64,000 nucleotides of DNA, from assembly GCA_910575475.1 (NCBI GenBank), contig CAJTGD010000014.1, forward strand, positions 62,001 through 126,000, in the 5' to 3' direction. Source of the stretch: Lachnospiraceae bacterium (GTDB taxonomy: Bacteria > Bacillota > Clostridia > Lachnospirales > Lachnospiraceae). The notes beneath the pieces are model-generated. The model was not told the DNA's origin and searched no databases. It saw only the letters and a program-made list of their open reading frames with translations. Every line of letters starts with the position of its first letter. Positions within the stretch are counted from its first letter, which is position 1. Below, piece by piece: positions 25,905-33,984 of this stretch. Position numbers and translations under genes: made by a program.

Positions 25905-26559
25905 TTACCGCTTTATTCCCATAAAACCCGCCTGCATATAGGACATCCATATCAGTTCTTCCGCAGAAAATCCGCATCTTCTCATCAGCCTGAGATGCTC
26001 CTCTGCGGTAATCGGGAAATAGTCTTTTCCGTATCTTCTGATATGCGCTCCTGCCTCTTCCCTCTCTTTTCCATGCTCGATCTGGTAGTTCCGCCACCGA
26101 TCCAGAAAGAGTTGCCTGGCTGCCTCACTGCATGGGGCTATATTTTCAAATGTGAAGAAATAACCGCCTGCTTTCAGCGCCTGGAAACATTTTTTTACTG
26201 CTGACTCCCGTTCCTTTTCCGTCAGACGCCGGGAATCTGAGTCTTGCAGTATCCAGCATTTTTTCCGATATATCCGTAAATACGAATTCCGAAATATGAA
26301 AGGAATCTCTGCTCTTATTGCCGCTTATGAAGCATTGCCCATTCTGCGCGTCTCCTTTCCGGGCAGTCCGGGCAGATTTCCTTTTTTCCGCGGCTTCATA
26401 CATTTTTCCCGTCCCGCAGCCGATATCCAGCCATGATACATGTTCCTTTCCCGCCGCCTTCAGAATGTCCAGGATCTGTTCATAGAAGGCATCGTAAAAA
26501 GGAAGGGTCTGACGTATTTTTTTATCATATTCTTCAGCCTGAAATGCAGAATTGCCCAT
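25905..26559 (-). pseudogene. Class I SAM-dependent methyltransferase with central deletion
   Basis: A strong ribosome site (GAGGAGG) precedes the ATG at 26559. The N-terminus MGNSAFQAEEYDKKIRQTLPF and motif I WLDIGCGTGK are intact up to DISEKMLDTARLRF. There the reading jumps out of frame to RLTEKERESAVKKCFQALKA and continues to the natural C-terminus SYMQAGFMGIKR, stop at 25905. About 30 residues of the Rossmann core are missing, so the product cannot fold as an enzyme. A roughly 25-residue insert after EKRKSART is also unusual. Ten bases downstream of the MBL hydrolase gene in the same operon. Confidence 0.75.
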
Positions 26560-26569
26560 AGAATCCTCC

Positions 26570-27211
26570 TCAATCCGATATCCAATTCCTGTTCGGCACC
26601 GGCATCCCGTGTCCGAAGTAAATGGTTCTGTTTCCAAGTGCCGTGATTCGCTTTGCGCTCTCCTTTAATTTTTCCCGATCAGCGTAAATACTCGCCTCTC
26701 CCGGGCGAAGCATGTGCATCAGCGCATCCCCCGCAATGACTGCCCGGCCTTCCACGTCCAGCCCTATGGAGCCTTTTGTATGCCCGGGCAGTTCCATCAC
26801 GGATGCCTGCACGCCGTATGGCTCCAGGGAATCCCCCTCCTGCAAAAACAGTTCCGGATCAAATGGTTCGATCTGGTTCTTTTTCATCTTGCTTTTAGAA
26901 GCTGCCGCAAGGATTTTTCCAAATAATCCTGTACTCTCCATGGCCTGCGCAAACTGATTCCGGATCAGTTCCGCATCTTTTGGATGCATCGCGATCGGTA
27001 CGTGAAGCTGCTGCGCCAGGTACGCCCCGTTCTGGATATGATCGATGTGGCCGTGGGTCAGCACGAGAAGCCGGACGTTTGCATTTTCACATGCCTTGAG
27101 TATCTTTTCCTGATCCGCCGTCTCACCGGTGTCCACCAGAACGGCTCCGTTTTTTCCTTTCAGCAGATATGTGTTTACCATTTTGCATGAAATCTGTTTT
27201 ATTTCTGTCAT
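26570..27211 (-). CDS. MBL-fold metallo-hydrolase
   Basis: 213 residues. The metallo-beta-lactamase signature THGHIDH (H53, H55, D57, H58) is followed by ELPGHTKGSIG, the metal-bridging Asp in VIAGDAL and the final His in YFGHGMP. It resembles the glyoxalase II-like hydrolases of Clostridia and should be a two-zinc hydrolase of a thioester or similar bond. GAGGTGACC lies ahead of the ATG. First gene of a two-gene operon with the broken methyltransferase. Confidence 0.87.
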   Translation of the reverse strand: MTEIKQISCKMVNTYLLKGKNGAVLVDTGETADQEKILKACENANVRLLVLTHGHIDHIQNGAYLAQQLHVPIAMHPKDAELIRNQFAQAMESTGLFGKILAAASKSKMKKNQIEPFDPELFLQEGDSLEPYGVQASVMELPGHTKGSIGLDVEGRAVIAGDALMHMLRPGEASIYADREKLKESAKRITALGNRTIYFGHGMPVPNRNWISD

Positions 27212-27307
27212 TTTTGGTCACCTCTGTTTTTTGCAGACAATCCGCGGAACAAATGGATTGCAGATGCTGTTTTATTTTTTTCATATGGAGCTTTATGTTG
27301 TTTGTCC

Positions 27308-27337
27308 ATTTTATCACATATTTTGTCTGCTTATCAA
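27308..27337 (-). promoter_or_regulatory. Promoter of the MBL hydrolase operon
   Basis: On the minus strand TTGATA is followed after 18 bases by TAAAAT. It diverges from the kinase promoter at 27374-27402. Confidence 0.4.
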
Positions 27338-27373
27338 CAATGATTGAGAACACAGAATTCCTTTTTCATTTTC

Positions 27374-27402
27374 TTGTGAATACTGTAGGGGGATGATATA
27401 AT
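27374..27402 (+). promoter_or_regulatory. Promoter of the YesM-like kinase gene
   Basis: TTGTGA and a perfect TATAAT are separated by 17 bases, 74 bases ahead of the kinase start codon. Confidence 0.6.
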
Positions 27403-27475
27403 ATAATGATGGCAGCAAACCAAACCAGAAACCGACGGGGATGCCCCGGGCCGGATGAAAAAATGGGAGAAACGC

Positions 27476-29240
27476 ATGCATAAATACAGCCTCCAGAAGA
27501 AAATCTTTATACTGTCTCTGTTCTTTATGCTGATTCCGCTGATTGCCTTTACAGCCTTCAATATCTTCACTTCTGTAAAAAAGGTAGAAGAAAATTACCG
27601 CAGCAGTCTGATCTTCGGTATGAAAAAAAATAGGCTCTGTAACGGAGATGATCTTTGATGATATCGATGAGGCATCTCTGTTCATATTGGTAGATCCGGA
27701 TATCAAAAAGTTTTTGAAGGGACAGACCGGCAGTGAAAATGCATATGAAAGCTCTATACAGATGGGTAAGATCTACAACAGCCTGAACTATCTGAAGAAT
27801 ACAAATGATTCCATCCAGTCGATCCAGATCGCAGGCACAAACGGCCAGATCCTGGCAAATGGTTACTTTCCGCAGAACATCACGGATAAGGATTGGGAAA
27901 AGGCCCGGCAGTTAAACGGGCAGTCCTATTGGGATGTGGAAGAGGGCGAAGGGATCTTGGATGGAACGGTCGAAAAAAGAATCTACCAGTGCCGGCTGCT
28001 CCGAAATCCAGACAATACCCAGGAGACCATCGGCCTGGTAAAGGTCTATCTGAATGCCTCCGCGCTGAAAGAGCTGTTTTTAAACAGTGAGATGAACGCA
28101 ACGAGTTATTTTATCCTGGACGAGAAGGAAAAGATACGCTATGCATCCATTTCAGAGGACGGGCCAGAATTGTCTGAGGTTCCGGTCTCATATGAACAGC
28201 TGTACCGGCAGAACGGAGGCATTCTAACCGTCTATGGAGAAAATCACACGAAGCTCTTTGCTGCCCCCCATTATCTGGGAGACAGCGGCTGGATCGTATG
28301 CAGCCTGTCTGAGCCTGTCGCGGTAAAAGCACAGCTCTGGGACAGCGTAAGCCAGCTTCTCATCCTGGCCGTATTCTGCTTTACATTCTGTTTTTTGATG
28401 GCGCGCATCATTTCAAGGCGGATGAGCCGGCCCCTGGAAAATATCGCAGAACACATGAAGCTATTGGAGGATCAGCAGTTTTCCGCACGGGTCAGGGTAG
28501 ACGGGAATGATGAGATCAGCTTTCTTGCCCGGCAGTTCAATGCCATGGCCGAAAAGATCCAGTCACTGATCGAAGAGGTTTACCTTGTAAATCTCCGGAG
28601 AAAAGAACTGGAGCTGCGCTCCCTCCATGCGCAGGTGAATCCGCATTTTCTCTATAATACACTTGATATGATCTACTGGACTGCAAAGATGGAAAACGCG
28701 CCGGAAACAAGTGACATGATCAGCTCGCTGTCCTGCTTTTTCCGGCAGGCCCTTTCCGGAAAGGATGAATTTACATCCGTGGAAAATGAGATCGAGCACC
28801 TCCGGTATTATATCATCCTGCGGCGGCAGAGCAAGCGGCCTTTTGATTTCAGCCTGGACGCAGAGGAGGGCCTTCTGTCCCGCACGGTTGTCAAGCTGAT
28901 GCTGCAGCCCCTGGTAGAAAATGCGATCCTGCACGGCATTCAGGATATGGAGCACGGAAGGATCGAGGTGAAAATATTCGCATCCGGAGAGGATATCGTA
29001 TATACGATCACAGATAACGGCCGCGGTGTGGACATCCTGGACATGAATCTGCTGCTGAAGCATACCGGAAAAGACAACCGGGGCTTCGGCATTAAAAATA
29101 TCAATGACCGGATTCAGCTGATCTATGGAAAAGAATACGGAATCCATTTCGAAAATATTTCTGAGGGCGGTACGAAGGTGACAGTCATTCAGCCTGGAAG
29201 GGAGGGCGGACCACATGATCAAATTGATGATCGTAGATGA
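27476..29240 (+). pseudogene. YesM-like sensor histidine kinase frameshifted in an A8 tract
   Basis: The ATG at 27476 (GGGAG 7 bases upstream) begins MHKYSLQKKIFILSLFF, the first membrane helix. Translation runs to FGMKKNRL and stops at 27658 because the run of eight A at 27623-27630 is one base too long. With seven A the frame reads FGMKKIGSVTEMIFDDID and stays open to 29240. The rest is complete: extracellular sensor, second helix (about 28345-28405), HAMP, His_kinase with LHAQVNPHFLYNTLDMI, and HATPase with NAILHGIQ and GFGIKNINDR. The break could be inactivation, phase variation, slippage-dependent expression or a base-calling error. Confidence 0.8.
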
Positions 29241-29571
29241 TGAGGTCAATATCCGCAGAGGATTAAGAGAGTATATTTCCTGGGACGCCTGGGAGATCGA
29301 GCTGGCGGCGGAGGCGGAAAATGCGGAATCGGCGCTGAACATCGCGATGCATGTCAGGCCGGATATCCTGCTGACAGATATCCGAATGGACCGGATGGAC
29401 GGAATCGAAATGACCCGTCGGCTGAAGGAAATGCTTCCTGAGCTGAAAGTGATCCTACTGAGCGGATACAGCGACATTCCGTATCTGCAGGCCGCACTGC
29501 AGTTAAAAGCGGTAGAATATCTGCTGAAGCCCGCGGGGGCAGATAAAACGTTACTATTCACAGTCGGATAA
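29215..29571 (+). pseudogene. Truncated YesN-like response regulator
   Basis: 118 codons. The receiver domain has acids D8/D9, phospho-acceptor D55 (ILLTDIRMDRMDG) and the switch Lys in YLLKPAG. YesN-type regulators continue to 250-500 residues with an AraC-type DNA-binding domain; here the sequence turns into the palindromic element at 29550 and stops. No AraC domain is found beyond the element, so the 3' part was lost rather than only interrupted. It overlaps the kinase gene by 26 bases, as expected for the pair. Confidence 0.75.
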
Positions 29572-29745
29572 AAAATGGCAGTCGGATTCTTCAAGCGAAG
29601 CTTGCAAGAAGCCGATTGACAGTTTTTATCTGACTGGAATCAGTCACTTCACCCACATAAGCAAAAAATCAAGATGCGAAGCATCGGCAGACGGCTTTGC
29701 CGACTGTTTTTGCGCATGTGAGTGAAATGACTGTGAATAGTAACA
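29550..29745. repeat. 195-bp double-hairpin palindromic element (MITE/REP-like)
   Basis: Terminal inverted repeats GTTACTATTCACAGTC and GACTGTGAATAGTAAC (16 bases, perfect) enclose two long imperfect hairpins. Each arm contains the sequence GCGAAGC, known to form an exceptionally stable DNA mini-hairpin. The 7-base direct repeat ATAAAAC flanks the element (29543-29549 and 29746-29752), as after a transposition event. It has no coding capacity. It terminates the yesN-like gene and abuts the end of the convergent hydrolase gene. Confidence 0.75.
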
Positions 29746-29772
29746 ATAAAACCTTTGATTTCAGAGTGCATG

Positions 29773-30453
29773 TTACCTGTTCAAAAAATCCACCACCGCC
29801 TTATTAAATTCCTCCGACTTTTTATTTGCGATAAAATGATTTCCCTTGATAAAAACAAGTTCCGAATCGGGAATGTTCGCCGCAATCAGCTGCGTATGCT
29901 CTTCTTTTATCATATCCTTTGTTCCCACGATAACCAGTGTTTTCGCCTGTATCCCTGAGAGTTCTTCTGGATTCACATTGGGATCATTGACCATGAGTCC
30001 GAGCATTTCCGCATGGAATCTGGCAGAATCGCTTTTTTCAGAAAATTTTGCTGCAATTCTATATCCGATCTCAATGGGAATCTGAGTCGATCGTTTCACC
30101 CCGGCCGCATTCAGATTCGCGCCGTTCAGGATCAGTCGGTTCACACGGTCCGGATGGCGCAGCGCAAAAACCATGGCAATATTTCCGCCGTCTGAAAAGC
30201 CCAGCAGATGCGTCTTGTGGATTCCGTGTTCATCCATAAAGCCCAGCAGATCCTCCGCAAACTGCCGTATCGTAAAGGGCCTGTTGCCCCTTGAAGTTTT
30301 TCCGTGTCCCCGGGTGTCGATCGCATATACGTGATATTGTTTGGAAAGCTCGCTGATCTGTCCCTTAAAATAACTGCTGTCCTCTCCGTTTCCATGAAGC
30401 AGGATGATCGGCTCACCCTGGCCTTTTTCTATATAAAAATGTTGAATGTCCAT
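29773..30453 (-). CDS. Alpha/beta hydrolase
   Basis: About 226 residues. Oxyanion segment LLHGNGED, nucleophile elbow LLGFSDGGN, acid in VIVGTKDMI and His in KGNHFIANK. A typical small alpha/beta hydrolase, intact, with unknown substrate. Start chosen at the ATG at 30453; an upstream TTG (30480) in frame is possible but overlaps the preceding remnant. Intact despite lying between the palindromic element and a row of pseudogenes. Confidence 0.8.
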   Translation of the reverse strand: MDIQHFYIEKGQGEPIILLHGNGEDSSYFKGQISELSKQYHVYAIDTRGHGKTSRGNRPFTIRQFAEDLLGFMDEHGIHKTHLLGFSDGGNIAMVFALRHPDRVNRLILNGANLNAAGVKRSTQIPIEIGYRIAAKFSEKSDSARFHAEMLGLMVNDPNVNPEELSGIQAKTLVIVGTKDMIKEEHTQLIAANIPDSELVFIKGNHFIANKKSEEFNKAVVDFLNR

Positions 30454-30472
30454 GATAATTTTGCCTATGTTC

Positions 30473-32096
30473 TTAATCAAATAACGCTTCTCCCCTGATT
30501 TTTTTACCTATGATATTTTTATTAAATTCTGGAGGAGTAATTTTAAAGTCCTTGTATTTCTTTTGAAGCGAATACTCTTTAAACTGAAATTCTCTTAGCC
30601 TTTCGATATCTATTTCATCAATTAATATTGTACTATTTTTTCCACCCTTTGTCCTGATGATATCTTTTTCTTCTGTTTTTGACGGCTGAGTAATTCTGCT
30701 GTCTCCATACTCTGATGAATTCACTTGTATACAATAGCAATGAATATCTCTGCTTAAGGACTCCAGGATATTACTGTAATAGTTCACATCACGATTCCAT
30801 TCAATAGCCACTAAAAAATCTGCATATGCCTGAAATATTGAACGATCGTATATTGATGTAAGTTCATAGCAGCAGTAAGATTTAAGACATTATCATTGAT
30901 TTTAACATGTTCAATACCTGTAATAATTGCGAGATTATTTCTGGCACAGGTTCTGGCAAGTGTATTTAACCATTCAAATGGTACAAATGCTTCCGGCATC
31001 ACAAGCATATCCACTTTTCCTTCAATTGCCTGATTTACCACAGAAGATATATCTTTATAACGTAGATAACTTCGATCAGGTTTGTCTTTCATCAATTTTT
31101 CAAAATTCTTATGGCTCAATTTGGTATTTGCTATGGCAATCCTCAATTTTCTTTTTCTTTCACTGCCTACTGAAATATGAAACAAATCGTTGTTTTGGAG
31201 GATTCCTTTTTTTACTGCAACATTGCCTTTTTCCAAACGCAAACCACTATTTTCATGCAGATCATAATTAGAACACAAATAATTATTTTCCTGCAATAAT
31301 CCAGCCGTTTATCTCTTAGTGCAAGCTCAGTCTCATCTGCTTCAAAAGTCTCCTTGATCACAGGCGTCATTTTATTATAGATTTTTTTAATCGTTTCTGA
31401 GCTTTTAATGTCCTGATGTCAAAGATTTTTAATACATCCTCCTCAAATTTTGACTCTACCTTATCCTCAATCATTCCTCCTATTCTTAAATGTTTTCCAA
31501 GAAATTTTGACAAATTGAACTTATCAACAGATATACTTTCTACTCCTCCAAATTTATTAATTGATGCGCCATTATGTAATTTATATATTTCATTATAATT
31601 ATCCTTTTGAAATACAGCTTCGTCTTCAGGCATATTCCTGAATTCACTTTTGTTTTTAGAAATTTCTTCTTTAAAACAGGTAATTAAAGCATCGGTTTCT
31701 CCGCTCTTAATGTAGAATATCTTCAGTTTTTCATTCTGTATGATAATTTTTGAGATATCATTCTCCACTGGATTATATCTTTTATTTAAAATATAATTAT
31801 CCTCACTTTCATCAGAAGATAAAAACAACGCCATACCATCATTTTTGATACATTCTGAATTTCCAATACCGCACCATCTTGAACATTGTTTTAAGAAGAA
31901 GTCAATAGCCTTATCTCTTGTGTCAAATTCATTTTCATCAAACCAGTCTGAATATTCGAAGATATCTTTAGCCTGAAAATCATTTAACGAAGCCAATAAT
32001 TCCTGATTGCCATCCTCTTCAATGTGGGCATCCGTCACTTTTTTAATCTCTTCCAGCTCCAGCAGATTCACGGCCAGGCAGTAAAACGTCTTTTTT
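30473..32096 (-). pseudogene. Degraded reverse-transcriptase/nitrilase-like defence gene (DRT1/UG1-like)
   Basis: Four pieces in different frames. 31367-32096 contains KNKSEFRNMPEDEAVF and SVDKFNLSKFLGKHLRIGG, which I associate with the region after the palm of UG1-type reverse transcriptases. A short piece follows near 31300-31390. 30836-31296 begins a carbon-nitrogen hydrolase with LRIAIANTKLSH and MLVMPEAFVP (catalytic-type Glu). 30473-30880 continues CYELTSIYDRSIFQAYADFL (candidate nucleophile Cys), CIQVNSSEYGDSRITQP and KGGKNSTILIDEIDI. The joint between NLTA and CYEL lacks about 50 residues. No YxDD motif is visible. The nitrilase assignment is fairly firm, the RT link less so. Confidence 0.5.
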
Positions 32097-32102
32097 CGCC
32101 CG

Positions 32103-33064
32103 TCATTGCAATTTTTCAGCAACCAATCCAAAATACTCTTCTGCGATTCCATCCAACTGTGCCGCAATCAATGAAAAATCTTTATTTAGATCCAACGTTT
32201 TCACGCCAATCCGATTGCCGCCCATTACAAAACTGCAATCTGGCGCCACTGCCTCCTCCGTCCTGGCATACAGCAGCATCCCCGATACATTTCCTGTCCC
32301 CGCCGCATCCTGATTTTTCACATATGTAAAAATCTGATACATATTGTCAGAGTGCAGTGTGGCTTTCTCATATCTTCTCTGCATTGTATGTCCATAATAT
32401 TTTGTGTCTATAATCAAAATTTTCTCCCGGTATCTCAGAAAAACATCTGTCTGCATCACCGGCAGGAAGCGTATCATGCCCTGCTCTGTCTCCGGCGACA
32501 GGTTCCATTTTACCTGCGCCGCTCTTGCCTCTGTCAGATATGTATGATGCCGTTTAAAATATTCCAGAACAAATTTTTCAAACAGCCTGTGCATATGGTC
32601 GTTAGAAAATGCCATCTGATCTCTGCCGGTTCGATACCATATACTTCACCAAAGAAAAGCAGCCCTTTCTTCAGAGCTTTCTTATTTTTCTGCTTTACGT
32701 TGGAATCCCGCATCAGGATCTGCGCTGTTGTCTTCAAAATCCGGTTAAAGACATTGTTCACAGATAACTCGTCAAGTTCACAGGAAAGAAGTTTTTTTCT
32801 CTGAATCTGGCTTCGGATTGTTCCCTGCAAATTCAGCTTTCCGCGCAGCATGGGCAGATCTTCATTTCTCGTGATGTATTCCCGGTACAGCCCCTGTTTC
32901 AGCTGCTGCGCAATTCCTCTGGCAAGGATTGCCGCAAATAAATCCTGTACCTCCTCAAATTCCTCCGAAGCCACATCTTCATAATTCTTCTGACGCAGCA
33001 CCTGGAATGCGTAAGCAAGCATATAATAGATATTTTTAATGAAAATCCCTTTATCATTCATCAT
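32103..33064 (-). pseudogene. mcrC: McrC, internally deleted
   Basis: N-terminal part: FIKNIYYMLAYAFQVL, LPMLRGKLNLQGTI and ELSVNNVFNRILKTTAQIL, as in McrC, the partner and nuclease of the McrBC restriction complex. After GIEPAEIRWHF the reading jumps out of frame to SNDHMHRLFEKFVLEYF and continues through the PD-(D/E)XK-type part VMQTDVFLRYREKILIIDTKYYGHT to the stop at 32103. About 40 residues in the middle are missing. The start (33064) overlaps the end of mcrB, the normal mcrBC arrangement. Confidence 0.75.
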
Positions 33065-33585
33065 TGAATACACCGCTCAAATTATTTTTCCAACGCTGTA
33101 CCGTCTCTTTGTCATCAAACCAATATTCCCGAAGCAGCGGGATAATATCGAAATAAACTACGGATTTCATCCTTTCGTCTGTACAGGAGATCTGATTCTG
33201 TCCACAGAAATAGCTGTGGCCGATCTGAAATCCTTCCCCCAGCGAATCATCCTTTTTTATCTCCTCGTTCAGCTCTGTGATCTTTTCGATCAGGTCATTG
33301 AATATCTCGTTTTGCAAGGACAATTGATTTGTCAGTGATGATAATCCTTTCTCCCAGCTTGCTAAGCGTCCATATTCCTCTTGGAGAATTGCTGTCTAAG
33401 AAGCCCTCATAGCCTAAATAGTTTTTTGCCCAGTCAATGTCATTGATAATAACAGATATTCCACTTCGATGTTTTTGGCTTAACTCTTCCTCTGAAACTT
33501 CATATAATTCTATAATCTTATCATATACATCCTGAGTACCGGCACTTCCGCCCAGTTCCCTTAATGCCATGATTATAGGATTCAT
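33054..33585 (-). pseudogene. mcrB: McrB reduced to its two ends
   Basis: 33295-33585 encodes an N-terminal winged-helix domain (MNPIIMALRELGGSAGTQDV, then DIDWAKNYLGYEGFL and GIWTLSKLGE) common at the start of clostridial McrB/Mrr proteins. 33054-33323, in another frame, encodes the far C-terminus of the McrB AAA+ GTPase (LGEGFQIGHSYFC, then IIPLLREYWFDD). The whole Walker A/B core of roughly 300 or more residues is missing between them. Confidence 0.7.
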
Positions 33586-33673
33586 CCATTTTTTGAATCA
33601 CAAAAGAGCACAAAAATTCAGTCAGAAAGAAAGCCGAAGTGCTCAGAAAATACCTCGGCCTCATTTGATTCTC

Positions 33674-33871
33674 TTATTTGTTTTTTTCGATAATGGCCAT
33701 CATTTCTGCAGGCGTAACAATGAAATCTCTCTTTGGAAAATGACGGATATTGCCAGTAATTAGATAAGCATCATCCTCTCGCTTCTCTATAACGACTTCG
33801 TAAAACACAAGGTCATCCATGTCAAGGATTTCCTGATTATACAGGGGTATAATCATTGCTCTTTTTATCAT
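33674..33871 (-). pseudogene. Shrunken PIN-domain toxin with a trace of its antitoxin
   Basis: 65 codons. IIPLYNQEIL and DLVFYEVVIEKREDDAYLITGN through HFPKRDFIVTP match clostridial PIN-family toxins of about 140 residues. The N-terminal DTN-type metal-binding segment is absent and about 50 residues between the two blocks are missing. Upstream, 33869 to about 33965 reads in another frame as NEIEEYERMEKCSRITPSGEILLA, ending in a stop that overlaps the toxin ATG, which looks like the tail of the antitoxin gene. Confidence 0.6.
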
Positions 33872-33984
33872 GCCAGTAAAATTTCTCCACTGGGTGTAAT
33901 CCGGCTACATTTTTCCATTCTTTCATATTCTTCGATTTCATTCTGTCCCTTCCGCAAACAAATCATCTCTGGTAATATTTTGCT

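Noticed and set aside
29215..29571. Simple insertion of the palindromic element into an otherwise complete yesN gene
   Set aside because: The sequence beyond the element is the end of a convergent hydrolase gene, with no AraC-type domain, so the 3' part of the regulator was deleted, not just displaced.
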